64,000 bases of DNA from Streptomyces musisoli. Lineage in GTDB: Bacteria > Actinomycetota > Actinomycetes > Streptomycetales > Streptomycetaceae. The position numbers and the translations under genes were made by a program. This document shows, piece after piece, positions 53,284 to 60,381 of this stretch. Every line of letters starts with the position of its first letter. Positions within the stretch are counted from its first letter, which is position 1. The stretch covers positions 1-64,000 of the forward strand of contig NZ_JAERRH010000013.1 in assembly GCF_016741855.1 (NCBI RefSeq). The letters run 5' to 3'. The notes under the pieces were generated by a model, which was not told the origin of the DNA, did not search any database, and saw only the letters and a program-made list of their open reading frames with translations.

Positions 53284-54387
53284 TCAGGCGCCGGGCGGCT
53301 CGGGGGCCAGCACCAGCATGGTGGCGTCGTCGCGGACCTTGTAGTGCAGCCGCAGCAGGTCCTCCCACACGGCGGCGGGCAGCTCGGCGGACGGGGTGGC
53401 CGCCAGGGTGGCCAGCCGCCGCGGGAGCGGATAGAAGGCGTCGCCGTCGTCCCGCGCCTCCCACACCCCGTCGGAGGCGAGGAACAGCCGGTCGCCCGGA
53501 CCGAGCGCCACCGTGACCTCCTTCGGTGGTTCCACACCGACGAGCCCGATACCCAGCGGCGGACCGGGCGCGACGGGCACCTCCCGGGCCTCGTTCTCGC
53601 CCAGCAGGACAGGCGCGGGATGACCGCAGGCCAGTACCCGCACCGTGGCCGCGTCGGCGAACTCCACCAGCAGGGCCGTCGCGAACAGCTCCGCGTGCCG
53701 TGCGTCCACCGAGTCCACCGCCAGCCGGCGGTCGAGCCGGGCCGCGACCGACTCCAGGTCCGGCTGGTCCAGGGCGGCCTCCCGGAACGCCCCCAGCAGC
53801 GACACCACCGTGGCGACCGTCCGCAGACCGTGCCCCTGCACATCGCCCATCACCGCGCGCACGCCGTACGGCCCCGCCCGTACGTCGAAGAAGTCCCCGC
53901 CCACCAGAGTCCCGTCCTGCGCGGCCCGGTAGTAGGTCGCGCATCGGACCCGCCCGACCCGGTCCGGCAGCGGCGGCAGCACGGCCCGCTGCACCGCCTC
54001 GCCGATCGCCCGCTCCGTGTGCAGCTGGGCGTCCCGGTGACTGCGCACATAGGACACGAACACGCTCAGCGCGACCACGAACACGATGGTGAGCAGGTCG
54101 GTGTTCCCGGGGCGGTTCAGATGCGCGGCCGGCACGTTCAGCACGACGACCACGCCCAGGCCGAGGAGCCCGGTCGTCAGCGGACCGTACGACAGGACCG
54201 CCAGCGGCGGGATCGCGCCCAGCAGGAAACCGAGGTCGTGCGCATGGGGCGTGATCAGCGTGGCCGTGCCGACGGCCACGAGCAGGAACACGGGCAGCAC
54301 GCGTACCCACCACGGCGGCGGCGCGCCCCGCAGCCAGCCGCGATGCTCCCGGTGCCCGCGCGACGGCCAGTCGCGCACCGATCCCAC
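53284..54387 (-). CDS. Membrane-bound SpoIIE-type PP2C phosphatase
   Basis: A 367-residue protein with about three or four N-terminal transmembrane spans (WWVRVLPVFLLVAVGTATLI to FVVALSVFVSYVRS, residues about 26-115) and a cytosolic PP2C domain. Metal-site motifs are LVGGDFFDVRAG and AVMGDVQGHGLR; then VRVLACGHPAPVLL, LFLASDGVWEARDD and RDDATMLVLAPEP. It has the same architecture as the 32.3-33.5 kb protein and is likely another partner-switch phosphatase. The 24-bp repeat array starts 40 bases upstream of its ATG and probably overlaps its promoter. Confidence 0.88.
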   Translation of the reverse strand: MGSVRDWPSRGHREHRGWLRGAPPPWWVRVLPVFLLVAVGTATLITPHAHDLGFLLGAIPPLAVLSYGPLTTGLLGLGVVVVLNVPAAHLNRPGNTDLLTIVFVVALSVFVSYVRSHRDAQLHTERAIGEAVQRAVLPPLPDRVGRVRCATYYRAAQDGTLVGGDFFDVRAGPYGVRAVMGDVQGHGLRTVATVVSLLGAFREAALDQPDLESVAARLDRRLAVDSVDARHAELFATALLVEFADAATVRVLACGHPAPVLLGENEAREVPVAPGPPLGIGLVGVEPPKEVTVALGPGDRLFLASDGVWEARDDGDAFYPLPRRLATLAATPSAELPAAVWEDLLRLHYKVRDDATMLVLAPEPPGA

Positions 54388-54426
54388 ATCCCCAAGCTAC
54401 GCCGCCGCCGAGGCCGCGCACCCCAC

Positions 54427-54811
54427 GGAACAGCCGGTGGCCGACCCCACGGAACAGCCGGTGGCCGACCCCACGGAAAAGGCGGCGGCCGGTCCCGCGG
54501 GAAAGCCGGCTGCCGTCCCCGCGGAAAAGGCGGCGGCGCACTCCGCGGAAACGGCGGCGGCCCACTCCGGGGAAACGGTGACGGCTCGCCCCGGGGAAAA
54601 TGCCGGTGGCCCACTCCGGGGAAACGGCGGCGGCTCACCCCGGGGAAACGGTGGCGGCTCGCCCCGGGGAAATGCCGGCGGCTCACCCCGGGGAAACGGC
54701 GGCGGCTCGCCCCGGGGAAATGCCGGTGGCCCACCCCGGGGAAACGGCGGCGGCTCACCCCGGGGAAATGCCGGTGGCTCACCCCGCGGAAAAAGGTGGC
54801 TGCCGACCCTG
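54427..54811. repeat. Tandem array, sixteen units of 24 bp
   Basis: Units with a ggaa core recur every 24 bases from 54427 to 54788; a single 25-base step occurs between 54595 and 54620. Early units (left) have the form acggaacagccggtggccgac, later ones ggggaaacggcggcggct; the right half is the most uniform. The plus strand gives the octapeptide GETAAAHP-type repeat, the minus strand GVSRRRFP-type, both open. The array occupies almost the whole gap between a Gfo/Idh/MocA gene end and a SpoIIE phosphatase start. No ribosome site or start supports expression as protein. Confidence 0.9.
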
Positions 54812-54861
54812 TAAAGCCCGGTGGCCGGCCGCCCGGTCTCCCGGCCGCGGCCCCGGCCCGG

Positions 54862-55749
54862 CTACTCGGTGCTGCCGGCCAGGCGGGCCTCCGCCGTCGC
54901 CAGGATCTCGGTGACCCGGAGGCCGAACGCGGCGTCGCACGAGTGCGGGCGGCCCGTGCGGGCGGCCCGCACCAGCGCGTCGGCGGCCCGGGAGAGCGCC
55001 GGGACCGCACCCTCCGAACTCCCCGGCAGGACCGACACCCCCGCCTCGCCGCGCAGCTCCACGTCGGCGCCGGCCGCCGCCGGGGGAGCCGTCAGGCTCA
55101 GCGTGAGCGTGCTCGACGCGCCCGTGGCGTGGTCGAGCACCAGATGGACGGTGTCCGCCGGACCGTGCGCCGCCGCCACGACCTGCCGTACGTCGCCCAG
55201 GACCGGCAGCAGGACCGACAGGGCGTGCGGACCGACGTCCCACAGCGCGCCCTTCTCCCGCCGCCACGGCGAGGCGGCGAACGGGCTGTCGCTCGTGAAC
55301 ACCGATCCCAGCCACTGCGCCCGTGCCGTGAACCAGCCCGTCACGGCGGCCTGTTCCTCGATCCAGGCCTCCGGCTCCTTCTGGAAGCGCGCGGTGAAGA
55401 ACACCACCGACGACACCCCGGCCCGCTCCACCGCGTCCACCACGGCCCGCCCCCCGGCGACCGACACCGCCAGCGGCTTGTCCAGCAGCAGATGACGGCC
55501 CGCGGCGGCCGCCCGCACCGCCAACTCGGCCTGCGCGGACGGCGGCAGGGCCACCGCCACCGCGTCCACGTCGGCCAGCAGGGCGTCCACGTCGGCGTAC
55601 GCGGCGACGTCGTACTGCCCGGCCAGCTCCGTGGCCGCCTCCGGCCGGCGCCCCCACACCCCGGCGAACTCCAGGCCGGTGTGCCCGGCGAGGGCGGGGG
55701 CGTACGCCGCTCTCGCCCACGGGCCCGTTCCCAGCAGTCCGATGCGCAT
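54862..55749 (-). CDS. Gfo/Idh/MocA-family oxidoreductase
   Basis: A 295-residue NAD(P)-dependent oxidoreductase. The Rossmann motif is IGLLGTGPWARAAYAPALAG (3-22), followed by VAVALPPSAQAELAVRAAAA and the family lysine motif HLLLDKPLAVS (DKP for the usual EKP). The C-terminal sheet domain includes GALWDVGPHALSVLLPVLGD with the conserved DxxxH. Substrates of the family are sugars, inositols or imines. ATG (MRIGLLG) follows AGAAAGGA. It begins 35 bases after the ATP-grasp gene on the same strand, so it may be the last gene of the graspetide operon or an unrelated neighbour. Confidence 0.85.
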   Translation of the reverse strand: MRIGLLGTGPWARAAYAPALAGHTGLEFAGVWGRRPEAATELAGQYDVAAYADVDALLADVDAVAVALPPSAQAELAVRAAAAGRHLLLDKPLAVSVAGGRAVVDAVERAGVSSVVFFTARFQKEPEAWIEEQAAVTGWFTARAQWLGSVFTSDSPFAASPWRREKGALWDVGPHALSVLLPVLGDVRQVVAAAHGPADTVHLVLDHATGASSTLTLSLTAPPAAAGADVELRGEAGVSVLPGSSEGAVPALSRAADALVRAARTGRPHSCDAAFGLRVTEILATAEARLAGSTE

Positions 55750-55784
55750 GTCGCGTTCCTTTCTCAGAGCCGTTCCCCGCACCC

Positions 55785-56768
55785 TCACGATGCCGCGCCC
55801 CGGTTACCCTCCGCACACGTGTGGCCAGAATCACCCGGTCCGGCGAGCCAGTCGGCGATGGTGGCGGCGATCGGCTGGCCGGTGTCCATCTCGACGAACC
55901 CGAACTGGCCGGACTGGTTGCACTCCAGGAACCACCAGATCCCGTCGGCGTCCTCAGCGAAGTCGAAGGCCCCGTAGGCCAGTTCCGCCCCCGCCATGTA
56001 GCGCAGTACGCCCTCGGCGACGCGTGGCGGCACGTCCGTGGGCAGCCAGGGGGAGGCCGACGGGGCGAAGCGGACGTCCACGTCGTCCGGGTCGGCGTCC
56101 GGGTCGGCCGGCTTGCGTGCGGCCAGCAGCGTGCCGCCGACGACGGTCAGCCGGATGTCGGCCCGCTTGGGGACCCGCCGTTGCAGCAGGGTCGGCCCGA
56201 AGGCCACCGCGGCGAAGTCGGCGTCCGGTGCGACCCGGCTGGTCGGCACCGCCCGGGGCGGCTCCTGCGGATGCGCCCCGGAGACCGGCTTGACGACCAG
56301 GTCCGGGAAGCGCTCCGCGAACTCCCGTGCCGCCTGCGGGAACGTCGTGATGAGGGTGGCCGGCACCGCGAGGCCGCTGCGCTGGGCCAGCCGCAGCTGC
56401 CAGGGCTTGTGCCGGGCGCGGCGGGCGGCGTCGGGATCGTTCATCCAGCGTGCGTCACTGCAACGCAGCATGCCGTACAGCGCCTGCGAGGATTCTTCCG
56501 TCAGCCAGGCCGACGGCTGGGCGGCGCGGGCGGCCGGCGCTCCCGGCCGGCGCACCCAGACGGAGCGCAGGCCGTTCATGCTCACCAGGCGCCCGCCGAC
56601 GGACAGATGTCCCCGGCCGGCGCCGTGTATGTACTCGCCCGACAGCGCCACCCCGTTGGTGAGGTCGGCGGGGTCGAGCCGGACGACGGGCACGCCGGCC
56701 TCGCCCAGCCGGAGGACCACCATGTCCGCCGTCACGTCTTCCTGATTGGTCAGGATGAGCACGGTCAT
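55785..56768 (-). CDS. tgmB: ATP-grasp ribosomal peptide maturase (graspetide ligase, TgmB-like)
   Basis: ATP-grasp ligase of 327 residues of the graspetide (omega-ester peptide) maturase type, which activates Asp/Glu side chains of a precursor peptide and joins them to Thr/Ser/Lys side chains. Features: N-terminal pre-ATP-grasp VLILTNQEDVTADMVVLRLG, DARWMNDPDAARRARHKPWQ (substrate/ATP region), LVVKPVSGAHPQEP, LLQRRVPKRADIRLTVVGG and the Mg-binding YGAFDFAEDADGIWWFLECN with NQSGQFGFVE. It lies 17 bases after the precursor gene. Family assignment is strong; no protein-isoaspartate methyltransferase gene is adjacent. Confidence 0.92.
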   Translation of the reverse strand: MTVLILTNQEDVTADMVVLRLGEAGVPVVRLDPADLTNGVALSGEYIHGAGRGHLSVGGRLVSMNGLRSVWVRRPGAPAARAAQPSAWLTEESSQALYGMLRCSDARWMNDPDAARRARHKPWQLRLAQRSGLAVPATLITTFPQAAREFAERFPDLVVKPVSGAHPQEPPRAVPTSRVAPDADFAAVAFGPTLLQRRVPKRADIRLTVVGGTLLAARKPADPDADPDDVDVRFAPSASPWLPTDVPPRVAEGVLRYMAGAELAYGAFDFAEDADGIWWFLECNQSGQFGFVEMDTGQPIAATIADWLAGPGDSGHTCAEGNRGAAS

Positions 56769-56785
56769 CTTTCAGAGTCCGCGGT

Positions 56786-56977
56786 TCAGTCGTCGAAGTG
56801 CGTCTTGGAACCGGCGGTGGAGGTCGTGGTTCCGAGTGCTTTCAGGGTCGCGTGGTCGGTGGCGGCGATGCGCCCGTCCGGGAGGACGTTCAACTGCAGT
56901 CCGGAGTCGTACGCGTACGGAGTGGTGTCCTCCAACTGCACAGCGGGCCGCGCATAGTTGAGCGTGAACGGTTGCAT
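56786..56977 (-). CDS. tgmA: Graspetide precursor peptide (TgmA-like, GRASP-target RiPP)
   Basis: A 63-residue precursor matching the Streptomyces GRASP-target family. The leader opens MQPFTLNYARPAVQL and has the conserved PYAYDSGLQLNVLPDGR block near 20-36. The C-terminal core contains LGTTTSTAGSKTHFDD: hydroxyl donors T50-T52, S53, T54, S57 and T59, a lysine K58 and acids D62 and D63. At most two ester or amide cross-links could form from D62 and D63. No cleavage site is evident. The ATG follows AGGGAGAG. It is the first gene before tgmB. Confidence 0.9.
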   Translation of the reverse strand: MQPFTLNYARPAVQLEDTTPYAYDSGLQLNVLPDGRIAATDHATLKALGTTTSTAGSKTHFDD

Positions 56978-57005
56978 GCTCTCTCCCTGATTAGGCTTTC
57001 ACGTC

Positions 57006-57049
57006 CTTATACGAATCGAACGGGTGATTGGTTTCCTTACGCTGCGTAA
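57006..57049 (-). promoter_or_regulatory. Candidate graspetide promoter with adjacent dyad
   Basis: On the minus strand GGAAAC (57031-57036) and CGTATA (57008-57013) are 17 bases apart, a spacing and pattern reminiscent of ECF-sigma promoters, giving a leader of about 25 bases to tgmA. Immediately upstream is TTACGC-T-GCGTAA (57037-57049). The 100 bases beyond hold no gene. Confidence 0.4.
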
Positions 57050-57132
57050 CCATCGTCCGCGGCGGGGCCGTTCGTGCGTCGGCCAGTAGGACGCGGGAAG
57101 AGGCCGCGAGGCTGCGCCCCGCCGCCGCCGTC

Positions 57133-57999
57133 TCAACCCGTGAGCGCCTCCCGGGCGGCGGCGAGAGCCTGTTCGGCGTACCCGCGTCCGAACAGCACCA
57201 CGTGCACCAGTAGCGGGAAGAGCTGGTGCAGCGCCACCCGGTCCCGCCAGCCGTCGGCCAGGGGTGTCACCTGCCGGTAGCCGGCGAGCACCCGGTCGAG
57301 ATGGGGGCAGCCGAACAGCCGGAGCATCGCCAGGTCGGTCTCGCGGTGCCCGCCGTGCGCGGCCGGGTCGATGAGCCGGACCTCGCCGTCGGCGCCCCAC
57401 AGCACGTTTCCGTTCCACAGGTCGCCGTGCAGCCGGGCGGGTGGCTCGGCCGGCCCCGCCAGCTCGGGCAGCCGCGCGCAGACCCGCTCGAACACGGTCG
57501 CCTCGGCCGGGCGGAGCGTGCCGCGGTCGACCGCGCCGCGCACATAGGGCAGTACGCGGTGCTCGGCGTACCAGCGGGGCCAGTCGGCGCCCGGCGCGTT
57601 GCGCATGGGGGCGAGACCGATGTAGGCGTCCTCGGGGCCGTCGGGCGGTGGTGACCCGAAACGGGCCGCGCCGGCCGCGTGCAAGCGGGCCAGGGCCTGG
57701 CCGAAACTAAGCGCCGCGTCGGGGTCGGGAGACCCCGTCGGCACCCGCTCCGTCACCATCCAGCGCTCATCGTGCCCGAGTACCGCCGGCACCCTGACCG
57801 CGTCCGCGGCGGCCAGCCAGCGCAGCCCCGCCACCTCGGCGCGCACCGCCCCCGGGCCGTCGCCACGCTTGACCATCACCAGGGTTCCGTCGTCCAGCCG
57901 TACTTCCGCGGGCGAGCCCGACGACCGCCGGGCGCCGGTGACCGGGCGCCCGGTGAGCCGGGACGCCACCCGTCCTGGATCCTCGTCTCGGTTGACCAC
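57133..57999 (-). CDS. Fructosamine/ketosamine-3-kinase family protein
   Basis: An aminoglycoside-phosphotransferase-fold kinase of 288 residues. Catalytic motifs: PARLHGDLWNGNVLW (HGDLxxxN) near 190-204 and VRLIDPAAHGGHRETDLAML with the metal-binding Asp. The VMVKR stretch near 40 carries the ATP lysine, and SFGQALARLHAAG follows. The family phosphorylates ketosamines formed by protein glycation, aiding their removal. Start GTG (VVNRDED) was chosen because upstream residues lack similarity. It is on the same strand as tgmA but separated by 155 bases, and divergent from the cyclodipeptide synthase gene. Cluster membership is unclear. Confidence 0.88.
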   Translation of the reverse strand: MVNRDEDPGRVASRLTGRPVTGARRSSGSPAEVRLDDGTLVMVKRGDGPGAVRAEVAGLRWLAAADAVRVPAVLGHDERWMVTERVPTGSPDPDAALSFGQALARLHAAGAARFGSPPPDGPEDAYIGLAPMRNAPGADWPRWYAEHRVLPYVRGAVDRGTLRPAEATVFERVCARLPELAGPAEPPARLHGDLWNGNVLWGADGEVRLIDPAAHGGHRETDLAMLRLFGCPHLDRVLAGYRQVTPLADGWRDRVALHQLFPLLVHVVLFGRGYAEQALAAAREALTG

Positions 58000-58083
58000 G
58001 GCCCCAGGGTACGGCCCACAAGTAGGGCTCCACTGCGGGCACTTCAACCATTGATACGACGGATTTCAGCCAAACCCAGGCAG

Positions 58084-58116
58084 TTACTACCCGTGGTGAT
58101 CCGGTACGGCTAGCGT
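58084..58116 (+). promoter_or_regulatory. Candidate promoter of the CDPS-P450 operon
   Basis: A TAGCGT (58111-58116), a common Streptomyces -10 form, lies 72 bases before the CDPS start, preceded at about 21 bases by TTACTA. The -35 is poorly placed, so the assignment is weak. The whole gap to the divergent kinase is 188 bases. Confidence 0.3.
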
Positions 58117-58187
58117 GAGGGCGCCGCGTCGCCACACCAGGGGCACAGGGCCCCGCAGGGACTAGCGCGCGGCGGAGGATTCCCCCC

Positions 58188-58898
58188 GTGACCACAGCAT
58201 CCGTGCTGATGGCCGACGTCTTCGAAGTCCAGCCGTACACCTCCCACTGCGAGGTCATCCTCGATGAGGGCGCACACGCCGTCATCGGGGTGTCCCCGGG
58301 CAACAGTTACTTCTCCGCCCGGCGCCTGCACGACCTCGCCCGCTGGGGGCTGGACCACTTCGACCGGGTCGACTTCGTGTACACCGACCTGTACGTCGCC
58401 GAGATGTACGAGGCCTCCGGCTATCCACCGGACGAGGCCCGCCGCAAGGCCGTCAAGAACCTCCGCGGAGTGCGCGCCAAGGTCCGTGACGCCGTGTCGG
58501 CGGCCGACCCGGACGGCACCAGGCTGGACTGGCATCCGATGTCGGAGTTCCGCACCAACCCCGCCTACCAGGAGATACACCAGCACCTGAAGGGGCGGCT
58601 GGTCTCCGACGGCGCCTTCCGTGCCGTGTGCGAGGCTCTGGTGAATCGTTTCCTCGCAGCACGCGGAGAGACCCCGAACGAGCGGCGGCGCGCCGTGTGC
58701 CTGGAGTACGTGTGCGCCGAGGCGCCGCTGTTCCTGGACACCCCGGCCATTCTCGGGGTGCCCTCCTCGCTCAACTGCTACCACCAACTCCTGCCGATGG
58801 CCGAACTGCTCTACTCCCGCGGCGCCGGCCTGCGCGCCTCCCGCAACCAGGGCCACGCCATCGTCACCCCCGCCGCCCTCGAAGGAGCCGCGCCGTGA
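58188..58898 (+). CDS. tRNA-dependent cyclodipeptide synthase (NYH subfamily)
   Basis: A 236-residue cyclodipeptide synthase, which makes a 2,5-diketopiperazine from two aminoacyl-tRNAs. The catalytic serine S36 lies in IGVSPGNSYFS, with N39; Y174 and E178 are in EYVCAEAPLF and Y198-H199 in LNCYHQLLP. By family numbering these equal S37, N40, Y178, E182, Y202 and H203 of AlbC, so it is an NYH-type enzyme. The GTG follows GGCGGAGGA. Its stop overlaps the P450 GTG (GTGA). The partner P450 resembles CYP121, so cyclo(Tyr-Tyr) is the likely product by analogy with Rv2275/Rv2276; specificity residues were not modelled. Confidence 0.93.
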   Translation: MTTASVLMADVFEVQPYTSHCEVILDEGAHAVIGVSPGNSYFSARRLHDLARWGLDHFDRVDFVYTDLYVAEMYEASGYPPDEARRKAVKNLRGVRAKVRDAVSAADPDGTRLDWHPMSEFRTNPAYQEIHQHLKGRLVSDGAFRAVCEALVNRFLAARGETPNERRRAVCLEYVCAEAPLFLDTPAILGVPSSLNCYHQLLPMAELLYSRGAGLRASRNQGHAIVTPAALEGAAP

Positions 58899-60106
58899 TC
58901 ACCATCCCCGACACCCGCACCGACCACCCCCCTTTGCTCGACTTCCCGTTCTCCTGGGACGGCACCCGGGTGCCCGCCGAGGTCGGGGAGCTGCGCGCCG
59001 CCACCCCCGTGCGGCGGGTGCGGACCATCGCCGGCGACGAGGCCTGGCTGGTGTCGTCGTACGAGCTGTGCGCGCAGGTCCTCAAGGACGACCGGTTCTC
59101 CCTCAAGGACACCTCCGCGCCCGGCGTTCCCCGGCAGTACGCGCTCACGATCCCGCCCGAGGTCGTGAACAACATGGGCAACATCACCGGGGCGGGACTG
59201 CGCCGCGCGGTGATGAAGGCGCTCAACCCCAAGGCGCCGGGCCTGACGGACTGGCTGCGCAGAGAGGCCCACCGGCTGGTCGACCTCATCGTCGCCGAGG
59301 GGCCGACGGCCGACCTGCGCGGGGCGTTCTGCGAGCCGTACTCGGCCGGGATGCACTGCCGCATCCTCGGCATCCCGCAGACCGAGGCCCCGGCCTTCCT
59401 GCGCAGCCTGGACATCGCCTTCATGAACTCCCCGTGCCCGATCACCGGCGCGCGCCTCAACTGGGACCGGGACATCTCCCGGATGGCGGCCCTGCTCGAC
59501 GACCCGGCCACGCACGGGCTGATGGGCGAACTGGCCGCCCTGCGCGACGACCCCGAGTACGCGCACCTCACCGACGAGATGCTGGCCACCGTCGGCGTCA
59601 CCCTGTTCGGCGCCGGCGTCATCTCCACCTCGGGCTTCCTCACCATGGCCCTGGTCTACCTGCTCACCCACCCCATCGCCCGCGACCTGCTGAGGGACCG
59701 CCCCGAGCTGATCGGCCCCGGTGTGGAGGAGCTGCTGCGGGTCAACCTCTCCATCGGCGACGCCCTGCCCCGCCTCGCCCTCGAAGACCTCCGGCTCGGC
59801 GACGTCGACGTACGCGCGGGCGAACTCGTCCTCGTCCTGGTGGAGGGCGCCAACCTCGACCCGGAGAAGTTCGCGGACCCGCACCGCTTCGACGTCCACC
59901 GTGACAACACCGCCGACCACCTCTCCTTCGGCGGCGGGGCCCACTACTGCCCCGCGACCGCGCTCGGCCGTACCCACGCCCGCATCGCCCTCGAGGTCCT
60001 GCTCGACCGCCTGCCGGACGTCGCGCTCGCCGTCCCGCCGGGCCAACTGGTCTGGCGCACCGGGTTCATGAAGCGCATCCCCGAGCGGCTCCCGGTGACC
60101 TGGTAA
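58895..60106 (+). CDS. Cytochrome P450, CYP121-like (mycocyclosin-synthase type)
   Basis: A 403-residue soluble P450. The heme ligand is C352 in SFGGGAHYCPATALGR, and EELLR holds the ExxR. The I-helix reads FGAGVISTSGF, lacking the usual acid/Thr pair, as in CYP121. Other stretches recall CYP121 of Mycobacterium tuberculosis: IPPEVVNNMGNI, VMKALNPKAPGL, LNWDRDI with W190, and the end QLVWRTGFMKRIPERLPV with R388. CYP121 couples the two tyrosine rings of cyclo(Tyr-Tyr) into mycocyclosin. Coupling to the cyclodipeptide synthase by a 4-base overlap supports the same chemistry here. Redox partners are not adjacent. Confidence 0.92.
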   Translation: MITIPDTRTDHPPLLDFPFSWDGTRVPAEVGELRAATPVRRVRTIAGDEAWLVSSYELCAQVLKDDRFSLKDTSAPGVPRQYALTIPPEVVNNMGNITGAGLRRAVMKALNPKAPGLTDWLRREAHRLVDLIVAEGPTADLRGAFCEPYSAGMHCRILGIPQTEAPAFLRSLDIAFMNSPCPITGARLNWDRDISRMAALLDDPATHGLMGELAALRDDPEYAHLTDEMLATVGVTLFGAGVISTSGFLTMALVYLLTHPIARDLLRDRPELIGPGVEELLRVNLSIGDALPRLALEDLRLGDVDVRAGELVLVLVEGANLDPEKFADPHRFDVHRDNTADHLSFGGGAHYCPATALGRTHARIALEVLLDRLPDVALAVPPGQLVWRTGFMKRIPERLPVTW

Positions 60107-60179
60107 CCCGCGGCACCCCGCCATCCGTACGGCGCCCCGGCCCGGCACCCCGGGCGGGGCCGCCGCCGGCCGACGCCTC

Positions 60180-60312
60180 CGCGACGGCCGAAAGCCCCCC
60201 AGCGTCCGGAGCCGTCCAGCCTCCGGAGCCGTCCAGCCTCCGGGAACCCCTTCAGTGGCCGAGAGCCTTTCTGCTCCGGGAACCTTCAGCTCCGGGAACC
60301 CTTCACCGGCGG
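60180..60312. repeat. Short imperfect repeats after the P450
   Basis: Two 17-base units tccggagccgtccagcc in tandem near 60207-60240, then several tccgggaacc(c)ttcag variants to about 60312. They fill part of the 275-base gap between convergent genes and contain no clean terminator stem. Confidence 0.55.
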
Positions 60313-60381
60313 AAATAGCGGGAGCCCCTCAGGGGCCGCGAGTCCTCAGCGGCCGGAACCCCCGCGGCGGGCGGCGCGTCC

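Noticed and set aside
54427..54811. Possible CRISPR array
   Set aside because: Units are directly adjacent with no unique spacers, and no cas genes are nearby; it is a minisatellite. The same applies to the 33 and 36 bp arrays.
53230..55977. Rightward 915-codon frame across SpoIIE gene, repeat array and Gfo/Idh/MocA gene
   Set aside because: It crosses two convincing leftward genes and a repeat array; no domain recognised.
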